Shown here: in pieces, positions 17,070 through 25,748 of the stretch
Position numbering within the stretch: position 1 is the first letter of the stretch
Layout of the letters: each line of letters starts with the position of its first letter
The notes under the pieces: model-generated
Databases searched by the model: none
Seen by the model: only the letters and a program-made list of their open reading frames with translations
Told to the model about the DNA's origin: nothing
Position numbers and translations under genes: made by a program
Assembly: GCA_964584755.1 (NCBI GenBank)
Contig: CAZPAV010000002.1
Location: 50,919 to 114,918, forward strand
DNA from: CAZPAV01 sp964584755
GTDB lineage: Bacteria > Actinomycetota > Acidimicrobiia > Spongiisociales > UBA5794
Reading direction: 5' to 3'
DNA length: 64,000 bases

Positions 17070-17791
17070 CGCGCCTCCCTCGTGTCGTCGCCGCCGGGCA
17101 GGGTAGCGTCCCGACGAAGTCGCACCTCCCCGGCGCGGACGGTGCGGGGACCGCCGGCGCACGCCACGACGAGCGCCCCGTCCGGGGCCACGTCGACGGC
17201 GGTCCCGGCGCCACCGTCCCAGGCCACGGCGGCACCGATGGTGACGCACGCGGCCCGGTAGGCGTCGCGCTCCCACGCCGCGGCCGGCCGCGCACACCGG
17301 TCGAGGAGGCCGTCGGCCCACGTCGCGGCCAGCTCGCGCCCCACCTCCGGTCCGGGGTCCTCGGGGAGGATCGCGGCGATCCCGGGAGGCGGCTCCCGCC
17401 ACCACAGGTCGAGCCCCCACCCCACGACGACCCGTCCCGGCGCGCCCTCCGCCAGGATGCCCCCCACCTTGCGACCCTCCTGCAGCAGGTCGTTCGGCCA
17501 GCGCAGATCGAGCTCGACGCCGAGAACGGTCGCCACCGCGGCGCGGGCCGCCAGGCCCGCCACCAGCGGCACGAGCCCCCACTCGGCCGGCGGCCACCGG
17601 GGAGTGAAGGCGAGGGAGGTGTACAGACCCCGATCGGCCTCCCACCAGGGACGCCCCGTACGACCTCGACCGCGCGTCTGTCGGCCCGCCACGACGAGCA
17701 CGGGGAGCCCACGCCGCGCGAGCTCGGCGGCGGCGACGTCCTGGGTGGAGTCGACGCGCTCCCGCTCGACGATGACGTATCGTGTAGCCAA
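17066..17791 (-). CDS. birA: Biotin-[acetyl-CoA-carboxylase] ligase
   Basis: Activates biotin as biotinyl-AMP and attaches it to the carrier-protein lysine, here presumably the BCCP domain of the nearby carboxylase. Family motifs in order are VDSTQD, GRQTRGRGRTGRPW (biotinyl-AMP loop), LRWPNDLL, GRKVGGIL and a C-terminal SH3-like domain. No N-terminal DNA-binding domain is present, so it is the monofunctional type. The TTG at 17791 gives a normal lead-in to VDSTQD; the start is uncertain, with a GTG at 17845 overlapping the divergent gene as the alternative. Divergent from the carboxyltransferase gene, as birA/accD5 are in mycobacteria. Confidence 0.9.
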   Translation of the reverse strand: MATRYVIVERERVDSTQDVAAAELARRGLPVLVVAGRQTRGRGRTGRPWWEADRGLYTSLAFTPRWPPAEWGLVPLVAGLAARAAVATVLGVELDLRWPNDLLQEGRKVGGILAEGAPGRVVVGWGLDLWWREPPPGIAAILPEDPGPEVGRELAATWADGLLDRCARPAAAWERDAYRAACVTIGAAVAWDGGAGTAVDVAPDGALVVACAGGPRTVRAGEVRLRRDATLPGGDDTREAR

Positions 17792-17819
17792 CGGCCCCCG
17801 CGCGAGGTCGATACCCGCG

Positions 17820-17825
17820 AGCCTA
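17820..17825 (-). promoter_or_regulatory. -10 box TAGGCT for the birA direction
   Basis: TAGGCT on the minus strand lies in the 46-base gap between birA and the carboxyltransferase gene. It is about 28 bases before the TTG at 17791, consistent with a short leader. Confidence 0.4.
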
Positions 17826-17837
17826 CCGGGAGGCAAC

Positions 17838-19388
17838 GTGAGCACCGAAGACCGGATCGAGCGCCTCCGGGCGTTGCGCGAGGAGGCCCTCGGCGCCCCG
17901 AGCCGCCGCGCCGTCGACCGCCAGCACGATCTCGGCAAGCTCACGGCCCGGGAGCGGATCGAGCTCCTCCTCGACAAAGGCTCGTTCCAGGAGACCGACA
18001 TGTTCGTCCGTCACCGGGCCCGCGAGTTCGGGATCGAGCAGAAGCGTCCGCTCGGCGACGCCGTCGTGACGGGATGGGGCACCATCGACGGACGCACCGT
18101 GTTCGTCTTCGCCGAGGACTTCACCCGTTTCGGGGGAAGCCTCGGGGAGGCCGTGGCGGACAAGATCTGCAAGGTCATGGACCTGGCCATGGAGACCGGC
18201 GCGCCCCTCATCGGGATCAAGGACTCGGGGGGGGCCAGGATCCAGGAGGGCGTCGTCGCCCTGGACGGGTACGGCCGGATCTTCGAGCGCAACGTTCGCG
18301 CCTCCGGGGTCATCCCGCAGATCTCGGTCATCATGGGTCCGTGCGCCGGCGGAGCCGTCTACTCGCCGGCGATCACCGACTTCGTGTACCAGGTGGCGGA
18401 GACGTCGCATCTCTTCATCACCGGCCCCGACGTCATCGAGACCGTCACCGGGGAGCAGGTCACCTTCGAGGAGCTCGGCGGGGCCCAGGCGCACGCCACC
18501 CGCTCCGGGGTCACGCACTTCGTCACCGCGGACGGTCGCGCCGCCATCGAGGAGGTGCGCTACCTCCTCTCGTTCCTGCCCCAGAACAACATGGAGGTCC
18601 CGCCGTTCTTCACCCCCATGGATCACACCGATCGGATGGACGAGGACCTGACGACGATCATCCCCGACTCGCCGAACCAGCCGTACGACATGGTCGAGGT
18701 CATCGAGCACGTCGTCGACGACGGGGAGTTCTACCAGGTGCACGAGCACTTCGCCGGCAACCTCGTCGTGGGATTCGCCCGCCTCGACGGCTACACGATC
18801 GGCGTCGTCGCCAACCAACCGTCGGTCCTCGCCGGCGTCCTCGACATCGACGCCTCCGTCAAGGGGGCCCGCTTCGTCCGCTTCTGCGACGCCTTCAACA
18901 TCCCGTTGCTCGTCTTCGTGGACGTCCCGGGCTTCCTCCCGGGAGTCGACCAGGAGCACCGTGGGATCATCCGCCACGGCGCCAAGCTCCTCTACGCCTT
19001 CTCCGAGGCGACGGTGCCGCGGGTGAGCGTCATCACCCGGAAGGCGTACGGCGGCGCCTACCTGGTGATGAACGCCCGGGCGGTCCGCGCCGACCTGGTG
19101 CTCGCCTGGCCGACCGCCGAGATCGCCGTCATGGGTGCCGCCGGGGCGGTGAACATCGTCCACCGCCGCGACCTCGCCGCCGCGGCGGACCCGGACGCCG
19201 AGCGGGCGCGCCTCATCGCCCGGTACGAGGAGCGGTTCGCCAACCCGTACGTCGCCGCCGAGCGCGGGCTCGTCGACGAGGTGATCGAGCCGCGAGAGAC
19301 GCGTCCCCGTCTCGTACGGGCCTTCGAGATGCTCCGCACGAAGCGGGAGGCCCTTCCCCCCCGCAAGCACGGGAACATCCCCCTCTGA
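17838..19388 (+). CDS. Acyl-CoA carboxylase, carboxyltransferase (beta) subunit
   Basis: Moves the carboxyl group from carboxybiotin to acetyl- or propionyl-CoA. The 516-residue protein has the two-crotonase-fold layout of PccB/AccD5. It has KLTARERIELLLD near the N-terminus, the first oxyanion loop GGARIQEGV, FITGPDV and HATRSGVTHF, and the second oxyanion region DVPGFLPGVDQE then SVITRKAYGGAYLVM. The GTG at 17838 has GGGAGG five bases upstream. It is followed after 85 bases by the biotin-carrying alpha chain. Acyl chain preference cannot be read safely; the PccB/AccD5-like length suggests propionyl-CoA among its substrates, which would link to the mutase at 51298. Confidence 0.95.
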   Translation: MSTEDRIERLRALREEALGAPSRRAVDRQHDLGKLTARERIELLLDKGSFQETDMFVRHRAREFGIEQKRPLGDAVVTGWGTIDGRTVFVFAEDFTRFGGSLGEAVADKICKVMDLAMETGAPLIGIKDSGGARIQEGVVALDGYGRIFERNVRASGVIPQISVIMGPCAGGAVYSPAITDFVYQVAETSHLFITGPDVIETVTGEQVTFEELGGAQAHATRSGVTHFVTADGRAAIEEVRYLLSFLPQNNMEVPPFFTPMDHTDRMDEDLTTIIPDSPNQPYDMVEVIEHVVDDGEFYQVHEHFAGNLVVGFARLDGYTIGVVANQPSVLAGVLDIDASVKGARFVRFCDAFNIPLLVFVDVPGFLPGVDQEHRGIIRHGAKLLYAFSEATVPRVSVITRKAYGGAYLVMNARAVRADLVLAWPTAEIAVMGAAGAVNIVHRRDLAAAADPDAERARLIARYEERFANPYVAAERGLVDEVIEPRETRPRLVRAFEMLRTKREALPPRKHGNIPL

Positions 19389-19469
19389 GGCCCCGGGGCT
19401 CCCCCTCCCGGCGACGGTAACCGCGACCTCGGGGCGCGGGTCGAACGGGGGACGCGACGCCGATCACCC

Positions 19470-19475
19470 TAGGAT
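19470..19475 (+). promoter_or_regulatory. -10 box TAGGAT, possible leaderless promoter
   Basis: TAGGAT overlaps the ATG at 19474 and stands exactly seven bases before a GTG at 19483 in the same frame. If the box is real, translation would begin at the GTG on a leaderless message. Confidence 0.4.
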
Positions 19476-21231
19476 GCCGTCCGTGGAATCCGTCCTCATC
19501 GCCAACCGCGGAGAGATCGCGGTGCGCGTGATCCGTGCCTGCCGCGATCTCGGTCTTCGCACCATCGCCGTCTACTCCGAGCTGGACCGTCACGCGGTGC
19601 ACGTCGAGCTCGCCGACGAGGCGTGGAACGTCGGTCTCGCCCCCGCCGCGGAGTCGTACCTGGCGCAGGACCGCATCCTCGAGGTCGCCGCGTCCAGCGG
19701 CGCCGACGCCATCCATCCCGGGTACGGCTTCCTCGCCGAGAATCCCGATTTCGCCCGGAAGGTCGCCGATGCGGGCCTCGTCTGGGTGGGACCACCCCCC
19801 GAGGCGATCGCCACCATGGGTGACAAGATCGCCTCCCGACTCGCCGCCGCGGACGCCGGCGTCGCCGGCGTCCCGGGAACGAACGACCCGATCACCGACG
19901 TCGCCGCGATCACGGCGTTCGCCGCCGCGCACGGATACCCGGTGGCGATCAAGGCGGCCGCCGGAGGCGGTGGACGCGGCATGAAGGTCGTCCGGAGCGA
20001 CGAGGGGCTCCAGGAGGCGCTCGACGCGGCACGGCGCGAGGCCGACGCCTGGTTCGGGAACCCGGAGGTGTACCTCGAGAAGTACCTGGAGCGGCCCCGT
20101 CACGTCGAGGCACAGGTGCTCTTCGACCGTCACGGGAACGGCGTGTTCCTCGGCGAACGCGACTGCTCGTTGCAGCGCCGGCACCAGAAGCTCGTCGAGG
20201 AGACCCCGGCTCCCGGGCTGACCCCGGACCGGCGGGCCGCACTCGGAGCAGCCGCCCTCGCCGTCGCCCGCGCCGCCGGATACGAGAGCGCGGGGACGGT
20301 CGAGTTCCTCCTCGACACCGACGGCCGCTTCTACTTCCTCGAGATGAACACCCGCATCCAGGTGGAGCACACCATCACCGAGGCCGTCACCGGTGTCGAC
20401 CTCGTCGTCGAGCAGCTCCGGGTCGCGGCCGGCGAGCCGCTCTCGATCCGGGAGACCCCCGAGCCCTTCGGACACGCCTTCGAGTTCCGGATCAACGCCG
20501 AGGACCCCACCCGGGCCTTCCTCCCCACGCCGGGAGACCTCGTCGAGTACCGGGAGCCGGCCGGCCCCGGCGTGCGCGTCGACAGCGGCGTGCGGCAGGG
20601 GAGCACGATCAGCCAGTACTACGACAACCTCATCGCCAAGCTCGTCGTCTGGGGTCGCGACCGGGAGGAGGCGCTCCGTCGCGCCCGGCGCGCCCTCGGC
20701 GAGTTCCACATCTCGGGCATCGACACGACGATCCCCGCCCATCTCCGCATCCTCGAGAACGAGGCGTTCCGACGCGGCGAGATCCACACCCGCCTCGTCG
20801 AGGACGGCATGGATTTCACCGGCCTCGAGCGTCCCACCGCGCCCGCGGTTCCCGAGGAGGAGGAGCTCGAGGAGCGCCACCTCACCGTCGAGGTCGGGGG
20901 TCGCCGGTTCCCGGTGCGGTACTGGGCCCCGGTCATCGCCCCCGCCGGTCCGGGCCGGCGCGCCGCGCCCCGGCGGCGGCCGCCGAAGCTCTCGAAGGGC
21001 CTCGTCCCCGGCGGGGACCAGGGTGTCGTCACCGCGCCCATGCAGGGGACCATCGTGAAGGTCTACAAGAAAGCCGGGGACCACGTCGCCGCCGAGGAGC
21101 CGCTGTGTGTCCTCGAGGCGATGAAGATGGAGAACGAGATCCGATCCCCCGTGGCCGGGGAGATCGTCGATCTTCGCGTCCAGCCGGGAGACACGGCCTC
21201 GGCCGGCTCCGTGCTGATGATCATCAAGTGA
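19474..21231 (+). CDS. Acyl-CoA carboxylase alpha subunit (biotin carboxylase + BCCP)
   Basis: ATP-dependent carboxylation of biotin. The 585-residue protein has the biotin-carboxylase N-domain (VLIANRGEIAVRVIRACR), an ATP-grasp glycine loop (AAGGGGRGMKVV), the catalytic segment EMNTRIQVEH, and a C-terminal biotinyl domain with EAMKMENEI, whose first Lys after AM is the biotin attachment site. The linker before BCCP is Pro/Arg-rich. The ATG at 19474 lacks a ribosome binding site; GTG 19483 is the alternative start. It works with the carboxyltransferase just upstream and needs BirA. Confidence 0.95.
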   Translation: MPSVESVLIANRGEIAVRVIRACRDLGLRTIAVYSELDRHAVHVELADEAWNVGLAPAAESYLAQDRILEVAASSGADAIHPGYGFLAENPDFARKVADAGLVWVGPPPEAIATMGDKIASRLAAADAGVAGVPGTNDPITDVAAITAFAAAHGYPVAIKAAAGGGGRGMKVVRSDEGLQEALDAARREADAWFGNPEVYLEKYLERPRHVEAQVLFDRHGNGVFLGERDCSLQRRHQKLVEETPAPGLTPDRRAALGAAALAVARAAGYESAGTVEFLLDTDGRFYFLEMNTRIQVEHTITEAVTGVDLVVEQLRVAAGEPLSIRETPEPFGHAFEFRINAEDPTRAFLPTPGDLVEYREPAGPGVRVDSGVRQGSTISQYYDNLIAKLVVWGRDREEALRRARRALGEFHISGIDTTIPAHLRILENEAFRRGEIHTRLVEDGMDFTGLERPTAPAVPEEEELEERHLTVEVGGRRFPVRYWAPVIAPAGPGRRAAPRRRPPKLSKGLVPGGDQGVVTAPMQGTIVKVYKKAGDHVAAEEPLCVLEAMKMENEIRSPVAGEIVDLRVQPGDTASAGSVLMIIK

Positions 21232-21259
21232 ACGGGCCGTCCGCACCTCCGCTCCCCCG

Positions 21260-22168
21260 GTGACCACGCCGTCCTTCGACATCGTGCCCCTCGACGAGGT
21301 CCCCGAGGGGGACGTCGTCGCCGCGATCGCCGCGACGTTCGGGCCTCGCTCGATGGCGTGGTTCCACTGGAAGCACCGCGAGAACCCGGCGGGCCCCTCC
21401 CTGGGTTGGGTGGCCCGGGATGAAGACGGGATCGTGGGCGTACGCCTCCTCCTCCGCTGGAACCTGCGCCTGCGCGGCCGCCGCGTCCGCGCCGTGCGGC
21501 CCGTCGACACCGTGACGGTCCCCCGGGCCCGTCGCCGCGGCGTCTTTCGCGTGCTCACCGAGACGGCGCTCGACGAGGTGGCCCGCCGCGGCGTCGCCGA
21601 CATCGTCTTCAACACCCCCAACGAGCGAAGCCGGCCCGGCTACGCCCGGATGGGGTGGACCGCCCTCCCGCCCGTCCACACCGGGTACGGGATCGTGCAA
21701 CCCCTGCCCGGCCGCACCCTGGACGTCTCGCTGCACCCCCCCGACCACCTCGACCGGCTCCTCCCGCCGGACCGTCTCGCCACCGCCCGCGGTCCCCGCT
21801 ACCTCGCCTGGCGGTACGACGAGCGCTCGGGACATGCCTACCGGCTCGTCGCCCCGGTCCATGCCGACCGTCCGGCGCTCGTCGTGTACCGGCCCGCCCG
21901 TCGCTTCGGAGCGAAGACCCTCGTCGTGTGCGAGGCGTTCGGGGAGGCGAGGGTGCTCCGTCGCCTCCTGCGCGCCGTCGCCTCGCGGGAGCGTGCCCTG
22001 TTCGTGCTCCTCGCCTTCGGCCCCGGGGCCCTGGCCCCGCCGCTCCCGGTTCGCTTCCCCCGGGGGAGCTCCACCCTCGCCGTCCGCGCCCTGCGGGAGC
22101 TCCCCGTCGATCCCCGGGACCGTGACGCGTGGGCCCTGGACCTCGGCGACCTCGAGGACGTGCTGTGA
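21260..22168 (+). CDS. GNAT-like acyltransferase of the polysaccharide cluster
   Basis: A 302-residue protein. The N-terminal half has the GNAT pattern of this subfamily: FHWKHRENPAGPS, then RAVRPVDTVTVPRARRRGVFRVL (acetyl-CoA loop) and FNTPNERSRPGY with MGW. The C-terminal half is a second, degenerate lobe ending in WALDLGDLEDVL. It closely parallels the gene at 44034-45023, including this end motif. It probably acylates an amino sugar or lipid-linked intermediate. The GTG start at 21260 lacks a clear ribosome binding site. It shares the TGATG junction with the GT4 gene that follows. Confidence 0.75.
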   Translation: MTTPSFDIVPLDEVPEGDVVAAIAATFGPRSMAWFHWKHRENPAGPSLGWVARDEDGIVGVRLLLRWNLRLRGRRVRAVRPVDTVTVPRARRRGVFRVLTETALDEVARRGVADIVFNTPNERSRPGYARMGWTALPPVHTGYGIVQPLPGRTLDVSLHPPDHLDRLLPPDRLATARGPRYLAWRYDERSGHAYRLVAPVHADRPALVVYRPARRFGAKTLVVCEAFGEARVLRRLLRAVASRERALFVLLAFGPGALAPPLPVRFPRGSSTLAVRALRELPVDPRDRDAWALDLGDLEDVL

Positions 22169-23298
22169 TGCGGGTCCTCCACGTCATCAACTCCCTGGGT
22201 GGCTCCGGCGGTGCCGAGCACGGGCTCGTGCGAGAGATCACGCGATTCGAACCGGACGTCGAGCAACTCGTCGTACGCCTCTTCGGCCGGAGCCACCTCG
22301 CGGGCACCCTCGTGGAGGCGGGGATCCCCACCGTCTCGCTCGACCTCGAGGCGCGCCGGGCCGCCCGCAACTGGACGACCGCGGCGCGGCGCCTCGTCAC
22401 CGAGATCCGGCGCTTCCGACCCGACGTCGTCCACACCTCGCTCTTCACCGCCAACCTCGCCGGTCAGCTCGCGGCACGGCGGACGCGTACCCCGGTCCTC
22501 TCCACCCTCACCCAGTCCGGCGACGTGGCGCTCATTCGCTCCTACCAACCCGGCGCCGCCTCCTGGAGGGCGGCCGCCCTCCGCGCCGTGGCGACCCGGG
22601 TCGGTCGGGGACCCCGCATCCGCTACCGGGCCCTCACCGAGCACACCGCGGTGACGAACGCCGCCGCCCTCGGCGTCCCCACGGCGCGAATCCGGGTCAT
22701 TCCCCGCGGCGTCGACACGAGCCGCACCTACCGACCCCCGGCCGCTCCTCCCCCGCGTCCGCTCGTCGTGAACGTGGGACGTCAGACGGCGCAGAAGGGC
22801 CACGAGCACCTCGTCGACGCCTTCGAGCGCGTCGCCATCCGCTTCCCGGAGGCCGAGCTCTGGATCCTGGGGCGGAAGGGGGAGCGCAGCGAGGTGTTGG
22901 CCGCCCGGATCGCGGCGTCGGTGGCCGGCGAGCGCATCCGCCTCCTCGGGTACCGGCCCGACGCGCTCGATCTCGTGGCCGCAGCCGACGTCTTCGCCTT
23001 CCCGTCCCTGATGGAGGGGCTCGGCACCGCCGTACTCGAGGCGATGGCGGCCGGCGTCCCGGTGGTCGCGTTCGACATCCCCCCGGTGCGCGAGATCACC
23101 GACGACGGACGGGTGGCGGTCCTCGTTCCGGTCGGCGACGGCGACGCCCTGGCCGAGGCGATCCTCCACCTCCTCGCCGACGACGTCGAGCGCACCCGCC
23201 TCGTCCGTGCCGCCCGCGACCACGTGACGTCGACCTTCGCCATCGACGGGATCGCCCGACGCGTCCAGGCCTACCTCGAGGAGGTGGCGGCGTCGTGA
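22168..23298 (+). CDS. Family 4 glycosyltransferase
   Basis: A 376-residue GT-B retaining transferase. The N-terminal lobe starts VLHVINSLGGSGGAEH. The C-terminal lobe has VNVGRQTAQKGHEHLV and the EX7E motif in MEGLGTAVLEAMAAG. It resembles WcaL/PelF-like transferases for capsular glycans and would use a nucleotide sugar at the cytosolic face. The ATG at 22168 overlaps the GNAT stop by one base, and the 3' end overlaps the deacetylase by GTGA, so the three form a coupled unit. Confidence 0.92.
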   Translation: MRVLHVINSLGGSGGAEHGLVREITRFEPDVEQLVVRLFGRSHLAGTLVEAGIPTVSLDLEARRAARNWTTAARRLVTEIRRFRPDVVHTSLFTANLAGQLAARRTRTPVLSTLTQSGDVALIRSYQPGAASWRAAALRAVATRVGRGPRIRYRALTEHTAVTNAAALGVPTARIRVIPRGVDTSRTYRPPAAPPPRPLVVNVGRQTAQKGHEHLVDAFERVAIRFPEAELWILGRKGERSEVLAARIAASVAGERIRLLGYRPDALDLVAAADVFAFPSLMEGLGTAVLEAMAAGVPVVAFDIPPVREITDDGRVAVLVPVGDGDALAEAILHLLADDVERTRLVRAARDHVTSTFAIDGIARRVQAYLEEVAAS

Positions 23299-24218
23299 TC
23301 CGCGACCATCTGGAGCGGGTGATCGACGCCGTCGGCGGATCCCCGCCGCTGGCCCGGACCGTCGGCGCCGTCACCCGCCACCGTCTCCGCATCCTCGCCT
23401 ACCACGGCATCGCCGACGAGGAGCGGTTCGCCGACCAGATGCGCCACCTCCGTCGTACCTACCGGCCCGTCGCCGCCGACGACGTGGTCGCCGCCCTCGC
23501 CGGGGCCCGACCCCTCCCCCCACGGGCCGTGTGGGTCACCTTCGACGACGCCGAGCCGAGCGTCGTCGACCGTGGTCTCCCCCACCTCGAACGACACGGG
23601 ATCCGGGCGACGCTGTTCCTCTGTCCGTCGGTCGTCGACACCGATCGGCCGCTGTGGTGGCAGGCCGTGGCCGGCGCCTGGGCCGCCGGGAGGCGGCCCC
23701 CGCCGGCCGGCCGCGACGGTGGCGGACTCCCCTCCCTGCTGCGTCACCTGAAGCAGATGGACGACGCGACACGGCGCTCCCGCGTGGCTCACCTCTCCGA
23801 CGGACTCGATCTCCGCGTCTCCCAGGTCACGCGCGCCCAGCTCCGGCGGTTCCGGGACACCGGCGGCACCCTCGGGAACCACACCTGGGACCATCCCTGC
23901 CTCGATCGCTGCGATCCGGCCGCGGTCGAGGCGCAGATCTCTCGCGCCCACCGGTGGCTCACCGAGGAGTGCGGCGAGCCCCCGGTGCTCTTCGCCTACC
24001 CGAACGGCAACCACTCCGAGACTGCCGAGGCGGTACTCGGCGGTCTCGGGTACCGGGTCGCGTTGCTCTTCGACCATCGTCTCGCCGATCCGGCGGGGCC
24101 GCCGCTGCGCCTCTCCCGACTTCGCGTGAACGCCGAGGACACGCCGGCGCGCTTCCGCTCGGTGCTGGCCGGGGTGCATCCGGTCCTCCACGCCCTCCGT
24201 GGCGGCTCAGGGGCTTGA
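23295..24218 (+). CDS. Polysaccharide deacetylase (NodB-type)
   Basis: A 307-residue carbohydrate-esterase-4-like protein. The metal Asp motif is TFDDAE (residues 82-87, normally TFDDG) and the histidines are in GNHTWDHPCL. LFAYPNGNHS matches the later catalytic motif. No signal peptide is visible, so it may act on a cytosolic or lipid-linked amino sugar, as some cluster-encoded deacetylases do. The GTG at 23295 overlaps the GT4 stop. Its 3' end overlaps the convergent flippase gene by 12 bases. Confidence 0.85.
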   Translation: MIRDHLERVIDAVGGSPPLARTVGAVTRHRLRILAYHGIADEERFADQMRHLRRTYRPVAADDVVAALAGARPLPPRAVWVTFDDAEPSVVDRGLPHLERHGIRATLFLCPSVVDTDRPLWWQAVAGAWAAGRRPPPAGRDGGGLPSLLRHLKQMDDATRRSRVAHLSDGLDLRVSQVTRAQLRRFRDTGGTLGNHTWDHPCLDRCDPAAVEAQISRAHRWLTEECGEPPVLFAYPNGNHSETAEAVLGGLGYRVALLFDHRLADPAGPPLRLSRLRVNAEDTPARFRSVLAGVHPVLHALRGGSGA

Positions 24219-25748
24219 CGCCCGCCGCCGGGGCCCTCCCACCCGGCCGCTCCCCACGAGCACGGCGAGGAGATCGGTCCCCGCGGCGCGGAACGCCCTC
24301 GAGAAGAGCAGGAACCCCGACCCCAGATACGCCGCGGCCCCGATACCGACCGAGACGAGGAGCACGAGGCCCGCGGTGAGGTCGCCGGGGAGGACGCTCG
24401 TGACGGCCTCGACGGCGACGACCATGACGCCGGTGGACACGGCGGCGGGAAGGATCGCCTCCGGGACGTCGCGCACCGTCAGCCGCACCAGGGGGCGGAG
24501 GAAGGCGACCTGGACGACCACCGCGGCGAGGGTGGCGCCGAGGACCACGACGGCCACGAGGCCGAGATCCCCCCGAGCCACCACGACGAAGAGCCCGGCG
24601 GCGATCACGCCCGCCCGGAGGAGGCTCACGAGCGCGTTGCGCCCCGGGTGTCCGATGGCGGTGAAGACGGCCGAGCCGACCGGGGTGAGGGAGTCGGCGG
24701 CGGCCGCCACCGAGAGGATCGCCATCGGCCGCACCGCGGCGAGCCAGCGCGACCCGAAGAACACGGCCACCACCTCGGGAGCGACGAGCGCCAGGCCCAC
24801 GAGGAGCGGGAACGCGGCGAGGGTGACGAACCGGATCGACTCCCGATAGGCACGGGCCACCCGTCTGCGGTCCTCGTGGAAGTCGGCCAGGGTGACGAAG
24901 AGCGTCCCGTTCACCGCGGTCGTCATGCGCTTGCGGAGGATGTTCGGGAGGACGTAGGCGATGTAGTAGCTCCCGAGCGCCGCGGCGCCCAGCGCCGAGC
25001 CGACGAACCAGTAGTCGACGTTCTTCCCCAGGTACCCCGAGACCCGCATGCCGAGGTACCCCAGGTTGAACCTCCAGTCGGCGCGGACGGCCGCCCAGCG
25101 GAACACGAGGCGCGGCCGGAACCCGCTGAGGACGCCGTCGGCCGCGACGCGAGCGCCGGCCATGGCGACCCGACCCACGACGATGGCCCACGCCCCCGCC
25201 GGGGTGAGCGCCGCCAGGGGGATCGCCACCGCCATGTAGACGAGGAAGCCTCCCACCGTGGTGAGCGCGGTCGCCTTGAAGCGAAAGTCGCGCAGCAGCA
25301 GGGCCCGGGGCACCGACCCGACGAGCCCGATCGCCAGGCCCAGGCTTCCCACCGCGAGGTACGGCGCCGCCTCCGGGTTGCCGGCGAGCGCGGCGAACAC
25401 GGGCGACAGCGCGGCGACGACGGCCGCGGCGAGGACACCCACGGCGCTCCCTGCCCAGAACAGCGAGGAGACCTCCGCGGAGCCGATCTCGCGACGCCGG
25501 ATGATCGACGCGTTGAACCCCACCTCGGTGAGGAGCGAGAAGAGGGTGACGACCATCGTGACGACGGCGACGATGCCGAACTGGTCGGGGGTGAGGAGGC
25601 GGGCGAGCACCATCGTCGCCGCCGCGGAGAGCACCTGGAGCCCGACGCCCTGGAGCGCGCGCCACCGTCCGCCATACAGGGCCACGGCGCGCGCCGACCC
25701 GCCGGCCGCCACCGGAGGGAGCTCGGGCTCGCCACCGGGGAGGCTCAT
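24207..25748 (-). CDS. Wzx-type lipopolysaccharide flippase (MOP superfamily)
   Basis: A 513-residue protein with about 14 predicted membrane helices. The first segment has GVGLQVLSAAATMVLARLLTPDQFG, the classic polysaccharide-export signature, followed by EVGFNASIIRR. It would flip undecaprenyl-diphosphate-linked glycan repeat units to the outer face. It is the last gene of the 11-gene minus-strand operon beginning at 35616. The ATG at 25748 overlaps the stop of the PP-loop gene (ATGA). Confidence 0.9.
   Translation of the reverse strand: MSLPGGEPELPPVAAGGSARAVALYGGRWRALQGVGLQVLSAAATMVLARLLTPDQFGIVAVVTMVVTLFSLLTEVGFNASIIRRREIGSAEVSSLFWAGSAVGVLAAAVVAALSPVFAALAGNPEAAPYLAVGSLGLAIGLVGSVPRALLLRDFRFKATALTTVGGFLVYMAVAIPLAALTPAGAWAIVVGRVAMAGARVAADGVLSGFRPRLVFRWAAVRADWRFNLGYLGMRVSGYLGKNVDYWFVGSALGAAALGSYYIAYVLPNILRKRMTTAVNGTLFVTLADFHEDRRRVARAYRESIRFVTLAAFPLLVGLALVAPEVVAVFFGSRWLAAVRPMAILSVAAAADSLTPVGSAVFTAIGHPGRNALVSLLRAGVIAAGLFVVVARGDLGLVAVVVLGATLAAVVVQVAFLRPLVRLTVRDVPEAILPAAVSTGVMVVAVEAVTSVLPGDLTAGLVLLVSVGIGAAAYLGSGFLLFSRAFRAAGTDLLAVLVGSGRVGGPRRRASSP

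Noticed and set aside
17792..18001. A longer BirA with an N-terminal extension reading through the divergent carboxyltransferase start
   Set aside because: The extension is Ser/Arg-rich, unlike any BirA DNA-binding domain, and overlaps a well-supported gene on the other strand.
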